Source: an uncultured Aquimarina sp.
Lineage (GTDB): Bacteria; Bacteroidota; Bacteroidia; Flavobacteriales; Flavobacteriaceae
NCBI GenBank assembly: GCA_947498595.1
Contig: CANMKX010000034.1
Span: forward strand, 1-40,753
Direction of reading: 5' to 3'
Length of the DNA: 40,753 nucleotides
Positions 1 through 8,928 of the stretch are shown in pieces; position 1 is the first letter of the stretch, and each line of letters begins with the position of its first letter. The translations under genes and the position numbers were made by a program. The notes beneath the pieces were generated by a model. The model did not search any database and was not told where the DNA came from. It worked only from the letters and a program-made list of their open reading frames with translations.

Positions 1-181
1 CTTTAGTTATTTTATAGTCACAATGTGCAGTCCAAATGTTACTCTTTATATAAATTCTTTCAAAGGAAGAGTCTAATATTTTAAATAATTCCAATTTGTC
101 AATGTAATAAAGATTATAGTCTTTAGAATATTTTAAATGTTTATGACACTCATCTCCTAAATACTTTAAATCATTTTCTTT
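1..181 (-). other. Open frame fragment running off the left edge, no start codon
   Basis: The minus strand is open from base 181 to the window edge, about 60 codons, after a stop codon at 182-184. There is no ATG in the frame before it leaves the window, and the translation is rich in Lys, Tyr, Leu and Asp with no motif I recognise. It could be the end of a gene whose start has been lost, or chance in AT-rich DNA. Between 185 and about 406 I see no gene. Confidence 0.2.
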
Positions 182-418
182 TTACTTAAATGCATTTAGG
201 AACAATATTAAAATTAAAATAAATCAATTAAATAATGTAGCTTAAAAAAATCGTACCAAATTTACTAGGTAGTCCAGTTGAACACAGTTCTTAATTCAAT
301 GACTATTTTAATAGATATCCAATAATGATATACTAAAATAGTTCTGTACATTTATCAACTGAAATATTTGTTCAATATAATTTTTGAATTTTAATAAAAA
401 TAATAGGTAAATTCAAAA

Positions 419-562
419 ATAAATCAAATAAAAGAAACGGGGAAAAGTTACAACATAGTTAGTAACTATACTCAAAACAGAAGATAACCAAGTTTAGATA
501 CTTTATTTGAGATTGCAAAAATCTTAAACGTAGAAGTAAAATCATTGATAAAAGAAAATTAA
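419..562 (+). pseudogene. Decayed XRE-type helix-turn-helix regulator
   Basis: Reading from 419, the frame gives a peptide that ends PSLDTLFEIAKILNVEVKSL, which is typical of the C-terminal half of short Bacteroidota XRE regulators often found just before type I restriction genes. The frame is interrupted by TAA at 485-487, where relatives usually have Gln (CAA). The expected ATG is ATA at 419-421. The N-terminal helices also appear shortened (GKSYNIVSNYTQNRR directly after the start), so a deletion is likely. The remnant ends 16 bases before hsdR, so it was probably the first gene of the operon and its controller. The stretch from 182 to 418 holds nothing else I can support. Confidence 0.6.
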
Positions 563-578
563 TGACAAAGACCAACAA

Positions 579-3545
579 ATGAATATTGTAAAAGAAGCAG
601 ACATAGAATACGGATTTGTAGGGAAACTACAAGAATTAAAATATACCTATCGTAAAGATATAAGAGACAAGACTACTCTAGAATCAAACTTTAGAGAGAA
701 ATTTGAGGCACTTAATAGAGTAAAACTTACTGATACCGAATTTGACAAACTTCTTACTGAAATTATCAATCCAGATGTATTTAAAACTTCTAGCAGACTA
801 AGGAAGAAAAGCACATTTATAAGAGAAGACGATACACCACTACATTACACTTTAGTAAACATAAAAGATTGGTGTAAAAATGACTTTGAAGTCATTAATC
901 AACTACGAATGAATACCGAAAATAGCAATCATAGATATGATGTTATTTTATTAATAAACGGATTGCCATTGGTACAGATTGAGTTAAAAACTTTAGAGAT
1001 TAGTCCTAATCGTGCAATGCAACAAATAGTAGACTATAAAAATGATGCTGGTAATGGATATACCAATTCGTTAATGTGTTTTATGCAACTATTTATTGTT
1101 AGTAATCAATCAAGAACGTTTTACTTTTCTAATAATAACAACAAACATTTTGCTTTTAATGCAGACGAGCAGTTTTTACCTGTTTATACTTTAGCTAAAA
1201 AAGACAATTCAAAAATTAACAATTTATATGATTTCACCGATAACTTTTTATCTAAGTGTACTTTAGGTGAAATGATTAGTCGCTATATGGTTTTAGTAGA
1301 AACCGAACAGAAAATATTGGTAATGCGACCCTATCAAATTTATGCCGTAAAAGCTATCGTAGATTGCATAGAACAAGATAGAGGAAACGGATATATTTGG
1401 CATACTACAGGTAGTGGTAAAACACTAACATCTTTTAAAGCATCTACCCTTTTAAAAGACAATGATGATATTGAAAAATGTTTATTTGTTGTAGATAGAA
1501 AAGACTTAGACCGTCAAACAAGAGAAGAATTTAATAAATTTCAAGAAGGGAGCGTAGAAGAAAATACCAATACAAAAACATTGGTAAAGAGAATGCTATC
1601 AACCGATTATGCAGATAAGGTAATTGTAACCACTATTCAAAAATTAGGTTTAGCCTTAGATACCAAAAACGATAAAAATTATATTGAACATTTAGAACCT
1701 TTAAAAGATAAACGTGTAGTATTTATTTTTGATGAGTGTCACCGTTCACAATTTGGAGAAAATCATAAAGCTATTGTAGAATTTTTTCCAAAAGCACAAT
1801 TATTTGGTTTTACAGGGACACCCATTTTTGAAGAAAATGCAACTTATAAAACCATTGAAGGTAAACAAGCGTCTTATAAAACTACAGAAGATGTATTTCA
1901 ACAAGAATTACATGCTTACACCATTACCAATGCGATAGAAGATAAAAACGTATTGCGTTTTCATATCGACTATTTTAAACCAGAAGAAAAAGTAACGGTT
2001 GGTGATGATTTACATAAGTTAGCAGTAACCAAAGCGATACTAGAAAAACACGATAAAGCAACACATTACAAACGGTTTAATGCAGTATTGGCTACGGCTT
2101 CCATTAATGATGCTATTCAGTATTACGATACTTTTAAAAAGTTGCAAGCTGAAAAACTTAAAGAAAATCAAGATTATAAACCTTTACAAATAGCTTGTGT
2201 GTTTTCACCACCTGCTGAGGGTAATAAAGATATTCAGCAAATACAAGAGGATTTACCTCAAGAAAAAGCAGACAATACGGTAGAGCCTAATAAAAAGAAA
2301 GAAGCTTTAAATACCATTATTGCAGACTATAATAAACAATACGATACCAATCATAGAATAAACGATTTCGATTTATACTACCAGGATGTACAGCAACGTA
2401 TAAAAGACCAAAAATATACCAATACCGATTATGCTCACAAAAATAAAATTGATGTGATGATAGTAGTAGATATGTTATTAACTGGTTTTGATTCTAAGTA
2501 TTTAAATACATTGTACGTAGATAAAAATTTAAAATATCACGGTTTAATACAAGCCTATTCACGCACTAATCGTGTAATAAACGATACCAAACCTTATGGT
2601 AATATTTTAGTATTTAGAGACCAAGAAGAAGACGTAAACAAAGCAATGATTCGTTTCTCTGGTGCTAAAATAGAGAAAGCAAAAGAAATTTGGTTAGTAG
2701 ATGCAGCACCTAAAGTAATTGCTAAATATAAAGAGGCTGTTACACAACTAACCGAATTTATGGAAATGAATGGACTAGACTGCTCCCCTTCTGAGGTTAG
2801 TAATTTAAAAGGGGATGAAGCACGTTCAGGCTTTATAAATGCGTTTAAAGAAGTACAACGTTTAAAAACACAGTTAGACCAATATACCGATTTAGAAGAG
2901 AAACAAACCGATAGTATTGAAGCCTTACTACCAGCAGACGATTTACGTTCGTTTAAATCGGTGTATTTAGACACTGCCAAACGTTTACAGGCAGAACAAA
3001 ACAAAAAAGGAGACCAAGTAGCAGAAGATGTACAGCAATTAGATTTTGAGTTTGTACTCTTCTCTTCTGCCGTTATAGATTACGATTATATTATTGGCTT
3101 AATTGCTACTTATACCCAAGACAAACCCTCTAAACACAAAATGACACGTGAAGAACTGATAAATTTATTAGGTTCTAGTGCCAATTTAATGGACGAGCGT
3201 GAAGATATTATTGCTTATATAAATACTTTAGAAGTTGGAAATGCTTTAGATGAAGGAGACATACGTACTGGTTACCAAAAATTTAAAGATGAAAAATCAG
3301 CAAAAGAAATACAAACTATTGCAGAGAAGTATAAAATCACAACTGAAAGTTTAAATGTTTTTATTGATGAAATAATGAATAGAATGATTTTTGATGGCGA
3401 AAAATTAACTGATTTATTAGAGCCTCTAGAATTAGGATGGAAAGACCGTAGCGTAAAAGAAAAAGCCTTAATGGAAGATTTAGTGCCATTATTAAACAAA
3501 CTAGCCCAAGGGCGAGAAATAGCAGGATTAAACGCTTATGAATAA
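579..3545 (+). CDS. hsdR: Type I restriction enzyme, R (endonuclease/translocase) subunit
   Basis: This 988-residue protein has the usual length and order of HsdR. The N-terminal PD-(D/E)XK nuclease shows an Asp near residue 120 and the QIELK motif near 134. The helicase motor has Walker A (TTGSGKT) near 274-280, the DECH box near 384, FTGTP after it, and motifs V-VI (LLTGFDSKYLNTLYVDK, then QAYSRTNR). Family knowledge: HsdR uses ATP to pull DNA past the HsdM/HsdS complex and cuts at distant sites when translocation stalls. It is the first intact gene of the operon and overlaps hsdS by 8 bases (579 ATG start, TGA-type overlap at 3538-3545), which suggests translational coupling. All key motifs look intact, so I expect it to be active. 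Confidence 0.96.
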   Translation: MNIVKEADIEYGFVGKLQELKYTYRKDIRDKTTLESNFREKFEALNRVKLTDTEFDKLLTEIINPDVFKTSSRLRKKSTFIREDDTPLHYTLVNIKDWCKNDFEVINQLRMNTENSNHRYDVILLINGLPLVQIELKTLEISPNRAMQQIVDYKNDAGNGYTNSLMCFMQLFIVSNQSRTFYFSNNNNKHFAFNADEQFLPVYTLAKKDNSKINNLYDFTDNFLSKCTLGEMISRYMVLVETEQKILVMRPYQIYAVKAIVDCIEQDRGNGYIWHTTGSGKTLTSFKASTLLKDNDDIEKCLFVVDRKDLDRQTREEFNKFQEGSVEENTNTKTLVKRMLSTDYADKVIVTTIQKLGLALDTKNDKNYIEHLEPLKDKRVVFIFDECHRSQFGENHKAIVEFFPKAQLFGFTGTPIFEENATYKTIEGKQASYKTTEDVFQQELHAYTITNAIEDKNVLRFHIDYFKPEEKVTVGDDLHKLAVTKAILEKHDKATHYKRFNAVLATASINDAIQYYDTFKKLQAEKLKENQDYKPLQIACVFSPPAEGNKDIQQIQEDLPQEKADNTVEPNKKKEALNTIIADYNKQYDTNHRINDFDLYYQDVQQRIKDQKYTNTDYAHKNKIDVMIVVDMLLTGFDSKYLNTLYVDKNLKYHGLIQAYSRTNRVINDTKPYGNILVFRDQEEDVNKAMIRFSGAKIEKAKEIWLVDAAPKVIAKYKEAVTQLTEFMEMNGLDCSPSEVSNLKGDEARSGFINAFKEVQRLKTQLDQYTDLEEKQTDSIEALLPADDLRSFKSVYLDTAKRLQAEQNKKGDQVAEDVQQLDFEFVLFSSAVIDYDYIIGLIATYTQDKPSKHKMTREELINLLGSSANLMDEREDIIAYINTLEVGNALDEGDIRTGYQKFKDEKSAKEIQTIAEKYKITTESLNVFIDEIMNRMIFDGEKLTDLLEPLELGWKDRSVKEKALMEDLVPLLNKLAQGREIAGLNAYE

Positions 3546-4800
3546 AGAAAAACAAAAACTTGTCTTGAGCGGAGTCGAAAGGATAGTTCCTGCATTACGA
3601 TTTCCTGAGTTTGAGAATAATGGAGAATGGAAAACAGCAAAACTTATTGATATTGCAACCTTTTCGAAAGGAAAAGGCGTATCAAAAAAGGATATTGTAA
3701 GTAATGGTAAGCTTTTTTGTATTAGATATGGTGAATTATATACTGATTATAATGAGGTAATCGATAAAGTAATTTCAAAAACTAATTTATCAGAGAATGA
3801 GCTAATTTTAAGTAAGGGTAATGAAGTAATTATTCCTTCTTCTGGAGAAACTCGAATTGATATAGCGAGAGCTTCTTGTGTATTGCGTGAGGGAATTGCT
3901 TTAGGAGGTGATTTAAATATAATTAAGTCAGAAATTAATGGGGTGTTCTTTTCATACTATTTGAATAGTGTAAAAAAGAGGACTATTGCTAAAATGGCTC
4001 AAGGTGTTTCTGTAATGCATCTTTATAATAGTCAATTAGAAAAATTAGAGATTGAATTTCCAAAACCCAAAGAACAACAAAAAATAGCCAACTGTCTATC
4101 TTCATTAGATAATCTAATAACCGTAGAAACCGAAAAACTAACCCTTTTAAAAGACCACAAAAAAGGTTTATTACAACAACTATTTCCAACGAATGGAGAA
4201 ACCAAACCACAATTTCGTTTTCCAGAATTTAAAAATGATGGTGATTGGGTAGAAACTATTTTAGATGATGTCGCTGATTATGCAAATGGTAAAGCACACG
4301 AAAAAGAAATTTCTGAAACAGGTAAATATAAAGTTGTAAACTCGAAATTTATATCCACAGAAGGAAAAGTAGTAAAACTTTCTAATTCGGCTAATTTAAA
4401 AGCCAATGTTGGAGATGTATTGATGGTATTAAGTGATATTCCAAACGGCAAAGCAATTGCAAAATGTTTTTATGTAGATAAAGCAGAGACTTACACAGTA
4501 AATCAGCGTATCTGTAAAATTACACCAACAGGTATCGATAATAAATTTCTTTTTTACATTCAAAATAGGAACAAATACTTTTTAGCTTTTGATGATGGGG
4601 TTAAACAAACGAACCTTAGAAAAGATACGGTTTTATCATTTTCTTTCTTAAAGCCTAAAGACCCAAAAGAACAACAAAAAATAGCCAATTGTTTATCTAT
4701 TTCAGATGATTTAATAGAAGAACAAACTTCTAAAATAGCAGCCTTAAAAGACCATAAAAAAGGCTTAATGCAACAGTTGTTCCCTAATGTAAACAACTGA
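3538..4800 (+). CDS. hsdS: Type I restriction enzyme, S (specificity) subunit
   Basis: The protein is 420 residues with the classical two-half layout. Each half begins with a RFPEF-N-G-W segment, continues with a variable target recognition domain, and ends with a conserved helical spacer. The two spacers are near-copies (KEQQKIANCLSSLDNLI near 178 and KEQQKIANCLSISDDLI near 377, each followed by LKDHKKGL-QQLFP), and the DNA is also closely similar at about 4066-4190 and 4663-4790. HsdS sets which bipartite DNA site the complex methylates or cuts. It overlaps hsdR by 8 bases. The first 17 or so residues include a segment that looks derived from a dispersed repeat. The repeated spacers are natural crossover points for exchange of recognition domains with another hsdS, but no second hsdS is in this window. 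Confidence 0.95.
   Translation: MNKEKQKLVLSGVERIVPALRFPEFENNGEWKTAKLIDIATFSKGKGVSKKDIVSNGKLFCIRYGELYTDYNEVIDKVISKTNLSENELILSKGNEVIIPSSGETRIDIARASCVLREGIALGGDLNIIKSEINGVFFSYYLNSVKKRTIAKMAQGVSVMHLYNSQLEKLEIEFPKPKEQQKIANCLSSLDNLITVETEKLTLLKDHKKGLLQQLFPTNGETKPQFRFPEFKNDGDWVETILDDVADYANGKAHEKEISETGKYKVVNSKFISTEGKVVKLSNSANLKANVGDVLMVLSDIPNGKAIAKCFYVDKAETYTVNQRICKITPTGIDNKFLFYIQNRNKYFLAFDDGVKQTNLRKDTVLSFSFLKPKDPKEQQKIANCLSISDDLIEEQTSKIAALKDHKKGLMQQLFPNVNN
3559..3582 (+). repeat. Dispersed-repeat-like segment inside the hsdS start
   Basis: The stretch around CTTGAGCGGAGTCGAAAGG resembles a short dispersed repeat (of the form CTGAGCGNAGTCGAAGG) that is scattered through many Flavobacteriia genomes, usually between genes. 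Here it is read in frame as LSGVERI near the N-terminus of HsdS, before the first conserved RFPEF segment. Identification is from memory of the repeat, not from a search. Confidence 0.4.
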
Positions 4801-4805
4801 ATGAT

Positions 4806-6170
4806 ATGAGTATGGAAGTAATACAAAAAATAGAGAAAGAAGTTTATAAAAAAAACATTTTAAACAAACCAAATAAAAAAGAGTTTGAAAAATTTTATAA
4901 AGAGGTTTTAGATGAAAATTATATTTATGATAATCAAGAGTTAGTCTACAATTTAAAAGAAGGCTTGAGTGAAGAAATAATTGCTAAAGTTGTTTTTACA
5001 CTTAAATCAGTAGGTTTTTTGCCTTTTGAAGCTTTAAAAGAGATTAGCCAATATATTAGAATGTTAGAAAATAAATATTTTTTATTTTTTGCTTATAATG
5101 GTACTGGAAAAACACGGTTGTCAATGAGTTTTAAAGACGTAGCCAAACAAAATGGTGATACTGACACTTTGTACTTTAATGCGTTTACAGAAGACTTATT
5201 CACTTGGGATAACGATTTAGATGATGATACACACAGAGTATTATTATTAAATAGAGATTCCAAGTTTTTTGGAAGCACTAGTGCTCAAGATGATAAAAGC
5301 CTAATAGAATCACTAGACATTCCTAATAGAATACGTCCTCTCTTAAAAAGATATGCAGATTTTAATTTTGAAATTGATTTTAAGTACAAGAAGCCGACAA
5401 CAGTAGATTCAGAAGATGAAACTGAAAAATGGGCAATTAATTTTATTCGTGAGGAATTAGTTGATGGTACTGTAGAAAACAAAGAATATATTAAAGTTTC
5501 AAGAGGTGAAGAGAATATATTTATTTGGTGTTTCTTTTTAGCACTTGCACAACTAGCAATTGATGGAGACCAAAATTATGATTGGGTAAAATATATTTAT
5601 ATAGATGATCCTATATCATCATTAGATGATAACAATACGATTGCTGTAGCAAGCCATTTAGCACAAATGCTAAAAAAAGGAGGAAATAATATTAAAACAA
5701 TTATTTCTTCTCATCACACCTTATTTTTTAATGTGATGTGTAATGAGTTAAAAAGTGCAAATAGAAATTTTTTGAGTAAAATAGGTGAAGCAAATTATAG
5801 GTTAACTAATACATCAGACACACCTTTTTTTCATCACGTTTCATTAATTAAAGACTTGCATAATGCAGTTGAATCGGGAGTTTTATATACTTATCATTTT
5901 AATATATTGAGAAGTGTATTGGAGAAAACAGCTTCTTTTCACGGCTTTAAAAACTTTTCTGATTGTATTACACCATTAGATGATGACGAAGATAAAGTTC
6001 TTTATACAAGAATGGTAAATATATTAAGTCACGGTAACTATTCTTTATATGAACCAAGAGAAATGTTACCAGAAAACAAGGGATATTTCAAACAAATATT
6101 TAAAGACTTTATTACAAATTATCAGTTTAATCCTGAGATAATACCTGCTCTTACAGTAGAATCAAATTAA
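4806..6170 (+). CDS. AAA/ABC-type ATPase in hsd operon, possible PrrC-like nuclease
   Basis: This 454-residue protein has Walker A (NGTGKT near 98-103), an ABC-signature-like SRGEEN segment near 236, Walker B with D-loop (YIYIDDPISSLDDNN near 260-274) and an H-loop-like SSHH. This is the layout of the AAA_13/RloC-PrrC type ATPases. The C-terminal third carries Arg369-x3-Glu373 followed by His409 (in NILSHGN), which recalls the Arg-x3-Glu...His triad of the anticodon nuclease PrrC, although the Glu-His spacing is 36 rather than 32. The gene lies between hsdS and hsdM, 5 bases after one and 2 before the other, so it is surely co-transcribed with them. A guard role, acting when the restriction system is blocked, is an inference from position and motif. 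It could also be a simple ATPase partner of the enzyme. A second ATG at 4812 is possible. Confidence 0.75.
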   Translation: MSMEVIQKIEKEVYKKNILNKPNKKEFEKFYKEVLDENYIYDNQELVYNLKEGLSEEIIAKVVFTLKSVGFLPFEALKEISQYIRMLENKYFLFFAYNGTGKTRLSMSFKDVAKQNGDTDTLYFNAFTEDLFTWDNDLDDDTHRVLLLNRDSKFFGSTSAQDDKSLIESLDIPNRIRPLLKRYADFNFEIDFKYKKPTTVDSEDETEKWAINFIREELVDGTVENKEYIKVSRGEENIFIWCFFLALAQLAIDGDQNYDWVKYIYIDDPISSLDDNNTIAVASHLAQMLKKGGNNIKTIISSHHTLFFNVMCNELKSANRNFLSKIGEANYRLTNTSDTPFFHHVSLIKDLHNAVESGVLYTYHFNILRSVLEKTASFHGFKNFSDCITPLDDDEDKVLYTRMVNILSHGNYSLYEPREMLPENKGYFKQIFKDFITNYQFNPEIIPALTVESN

Positions 6171-6172
6171 TT

Positions 6173-7825
6173 ATGACAGCAAAACAAAAACAAGAAGAAT
6201 TAGGAAAAGCACTTTGGGATATAGCTAACGATTTAAGAGGTGCAATGAATGCAGATGATTTTCGTGATTATATGCTATCATTTCTCTTTTTACGTTACTT
6301 ATCAGATAATTATGAAGGTTCCGTAAAAAAGGAATTAGGTTCAGATTATCCTAAATTAGAAGAGGAAGATAATCGTACACCGCTTGCCGTTTGGTATGAC
6401 GATAATCCAAATGATATTGAGCCATTTGAAAAACAAATGCGTAGAAAAGTACATTATGTTATCAAACCAGAGTATTTATGGGGTAGTATTTCAGAATTAG
6501 CACGTACACAACATAATGATTTACTAAGTGACCTTCAAAAAGGATTTAAATACATAGAAAACGAATCGTTTGAAAGTTCTTTTAAAGGTTTATTTTCAGA
6601 AATCAATCTAGACTCAGAAAAATTAGGTAAAACCTATACCGATAGAAATAAAAAGCTGTGTACCATTATTAAAAAAATATCAGATGGTATTGCCGAATTT
6701 TCAACCGATAGTGACACACTTGGAGATGCTTACGAGTATTTAATTGGAGAATTTGCAGCTGGTTCTGGAAAAAAAGCAGGAGAGTTTTATACACCACAAC
6801 AATTGTCTACAATCCTATCAGAAATTGTAACCTTAGACAGTCAAGACCCAAAAACAGGTAAAAAGAAAAAACTGAATAAAGTATTAGATTTTGCTTGTGG
6901 TTCAGGTTCTTTGCTATTAAATGTAAAAGATAAAATTGAAAAAGGAGGCGGTACAATTAGTAGGATTTACGGTCAAGAAAAAAACATAACAACATACAAT
7001 TTAGCACGTATGAATATGTTGTTACACGGTGTAAAAGATTCAGAATTTGAAATATTTCACGGAGATACCTTAAAAAACGAATGGGATATTTTAAATGAAA
7101 TGAACCCAGCCAAAAAAGTAACTTTTGATGCTATTGTAGCCAATCCACCATTTAGTTTACGTTGGGATGCTTCAGAAGCAATGGGAGAAAATTTCCGTTA
7201 TAAAAATTACGGTTTGGCTCCAAAGTCAGCAGCAGATTTTGCATTCTTATTACACGGTTTTCACTTTTTAAGTGATGAAGGTACAATGGCAATTATTTTA
7301 CCTCACGGAGTTTTATTTAGAGGTGGAGCAGAATCTCGAATAAGAACCAAATTACTAAAAGACGGAAACATTGATACGGTTATTGGCTTACCTTCTAACC
7401 TATTCTTTTCAACAGGAATACCTGTATGTATCTTAGTCTTAAAGAAATGTAAAAAGGACAATGATATACTCTTTATAAATGCAAGTGAGCATTATAAAAA
7501 AGAGAAGCGACAAAACATTTTACGTGATGGTAAAGTAGATGGAGTTCTAGACCCTAAAGAACCAAATGATATTCAAAAGATTATTGACACTTACCAAAAT
7601 CGTCCAGAAAAAGAAGAGCGTTATGCACGTAGAGTATCAATGGAAGAAATTGAGAAAAACGATTACAATCTGAATATTTCTCGATATGTAAGCACAGCTA
7701 AAGCAGAAATTAAGATTGATTTAAAAGAAGTGAATGAGAAACTTGCTGATATAGAGAAGCAAACGACTAAATCATTGAATGAGCATAATGAATATTTAAA
7801 AGAGTTAGGGCTGGATACTATTTAA
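6173..7825 (+). CDS. hsdM: Type I DNA methyltransferase, M subunit
   Basis: The 550-residue product begins with the helical HsdM_N domain (LWDIANDLRGAMNADDFRDY). An N6-adenine methyltransferase domain follows, with the SAM-binding motif DFACGSGSLLLNV near 237-249 and the catalytic NPPF near 324-327. A coiled C-terminal tail contacts HsdS in the family. Two M subunits and one S subunit form the modification enzyme; HsdR joins to make the nuclease. It is the last gene of the operon, an unusual order since hsdM commonly precedes hsdS. All motifs are intact. Confidence 0.96.
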   Translation: MTAKQKQEELGKALWDIANDLRGAMNADDFRDYMLSFLFLRYLSDNYEGSVKKELGSDYPKLEEEDNRTPLAVWYDDNPNDIEPFEKQMRRKVHYVIKPEYLWGSISELARTQHNDLLSDLQKGFKYIENESFESSFKGLFSEINLDSEKLGKTYTDRNKKLCTIIKKISDGIAEFSTDSDTLGDAYEYLIGEFAAGSGKKAGEFYTPQQLSTILSEIVTLDSQDPKTGKKKKLNKVLDFACGSGSLLLNVKDKIEKGGGTISRIYGQEKNITTYNLARMNMLLHGVKDSEFEIFHGDTLKNEWDILNEMNPAKKVTFDAIVANPPFSLRWDASEAMGENFRYKNYGLAPKSAADFAFLLHGFHFLSDEGTMAIILPHGVLFRGGAESRIRTKLLKDGNIDTVIGLPSNLFFSTGIPVCILVLKKCKKDNDILFINASEHYKKEKRQNILRDGKVDGVLDPKEPNDIQKIIDTYQNRPEKEERYARRVSMEEIEKNDYNLNISRYVSTAKAEIKIDLKEVNEKLADIEKQTTKSLNEHNEYLKELGLDTI

Positions 7826-7846
7826 AAAAACGATTATAAATGAAAA

Positions 7847-7869
7847 ATCTCCGGTAATCAGCCGGAGAT
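7847..7869. terminator. Perfect hairpin after hsdM
   Basis: ATCTCCGG and CCGGAGAT form a perfect 8-base stem around a 7-base loop, 21 bases after the hsdM stop codon. On the minus strand the stem is followed by TTTTTCATTT, so it is a better intrinsic terminator for transcription arriving from the minus-strand cluster than for hsdM. It may serve both. Confidence 0.55.
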
Positions 7870-8279
7870 CCATTCATCAATCAAAAAACGAACAGTTATG
7901 TTACATAAACTGTTGCAATCGTCTGCTAAAAAATTAAATTCTCAGCAATATTTTAAAAACACCTAAAAGATGTTATTTCAATTCAAATTCTTATGCAAAA
8001 GTAGTCCTTATAAAGACTCATTCATTACAAAAAAAACATTTTTATTTTAAGCATCCCGTATATCAATATCTTACGAAGTACTCTCTTTAATTTTATATAT
8101 AAATCTACTTATAAAATTAATGTCCTCACACTTCAATAATGCTATTCCAGTATGTAATCTCGTGTACATGTAACCACAGTGTAAATATACATTCAATTAA
8201 ACGTTCTTTTATTGAAGTAACGCTTATATGAAGAGTTATATCGATGAGATGTAAATAACGATCGTCGAATAATTTAATT
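7870..8279. other. Non-coding gap between the restriction operon and the minus-strand cluster
   Basis: About 410 AT-rich bases with no convincing open frame, tRNA or attachment-site repeat that I could find. It is where the hsd operon and the minus-strand gene cluster converge, so one boundary of the mobile element may lie here. Confidence 0.5.
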
Positions 8280-8792
8280 TTACACTCTGAAAGGATTCAC
8301 TTCAGCAGGAGTGCCTTTTGGATAGCCCCAAGCAACGTATTGCGATTTTGTAGGATCTATATCTAAGTGAATAAAAGTGCGTCCAACACCAATTCGTTTA
8401 AAACCTACAGCTTTGGCACTCCAAATTAAGCGATTTCGCCATGTTATATCAACCACCCCGATATCCACGCCTTGACATTTGGGAATTTGATGAGAAGAAT
8501 TCGATACCCCGCCTACCTTGGCATTCCAGCTAGGAGACCTTGCTCCAGAGTTGATATGTTTACGCACAGGATATCCGCTATGTTGCTCCAAGCGATACAA
8601 CAATAGAAGTAGCTGAGGATCCATACATCTCCCTGAACCTTCTAAATCAGGACTATCAAAAAGCGCTGTTTGAAAGCGTTGTTTTTTTAAATGCTGCCGT
8701 GCTATCCATAGTCCAATCCCCAAAACTCCTATAAAAGATACCGCACCTATAAGTAAAGGGCGGTATCTGTTAAACGCTATTTTCTTTTGCAT
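8280..8792 (-). CDS. Membrane-anchored M15A-type peptidase, likely virion or lysis enzyme
   Basis: The 170-residue protein has an N-terminal membrane helix (about 14-30). A zinc D,D-peptidase domain of the M15A type follows: NSGARSPSWNAKVGGVSNSSH, then VDIG, then FIHLDID. The likely zinc ligands are His101, Asp110 and His142. Relatives cut the peptide bridges of peptidoglycan and occur in phage as endolysins. I chose the ATG at 8792; a TTG two codons earlier is also possible. It overlaps the small upstream gene by 16 bases and is the last gene of the minus-strand block. A membrane anchor is odd for an ordinary endolysin and would suit an enzyme held in a virion or inner membrane. Confidence 0.82.
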   Translation of the reverse strand: MQKKIAFNRYRPLLIGAVSFIGVLGIGLWIARQHLKKQRFQTALFDSPDLEGSGRCMDPQLLLLLYRLEQHSGYPVRKHINSGARSPSWNAKVGGVSNSSHQIPKCQGVDIGVVDITWRNRLIWSAKAVGFKRIGVGRTFIHLDIDPTKSQYVAWGYPKGTPAEVNPFRV

Positions 8793-8917
8793 GGACAAGA
8801 GGCATTTTTCGCCTGTTGGTATCGATCGAATAATTGTATTCCTATACGAACCATACTAAGTGTCAAAAATGCTCCAAAGAGCATATTTACACCTGTACTA
8901 TGCTGTTGACGTGCCAT
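8777..8917 (-). CDS. 46-residue single-helix membrane protein
   Basis: A short gene with an ATG at 8915-8917 and TAG at 8777-8779. The product starts MARQQHSTGVNMLFGAFLTL, has one hydrophobic helix (about 10-30) and ends in a basic, Cys-containing tail (SCPCKRK). It overlaps the peptidase gene by 16 bases and follows the fibre-type gene by 11 bases, so it fits tightly in the operon. It has no recognisable family. Its size and layout match the other tiny membrane proteins of this block. Confidence 0.6.
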   Translation of the reverse strand: MARQQHSTGVNMLFGAFLTLSMVRIGIQLFDRYQQAKNASCPCKRK

Positions 8918-8928
8918 ATTATTTTTGT

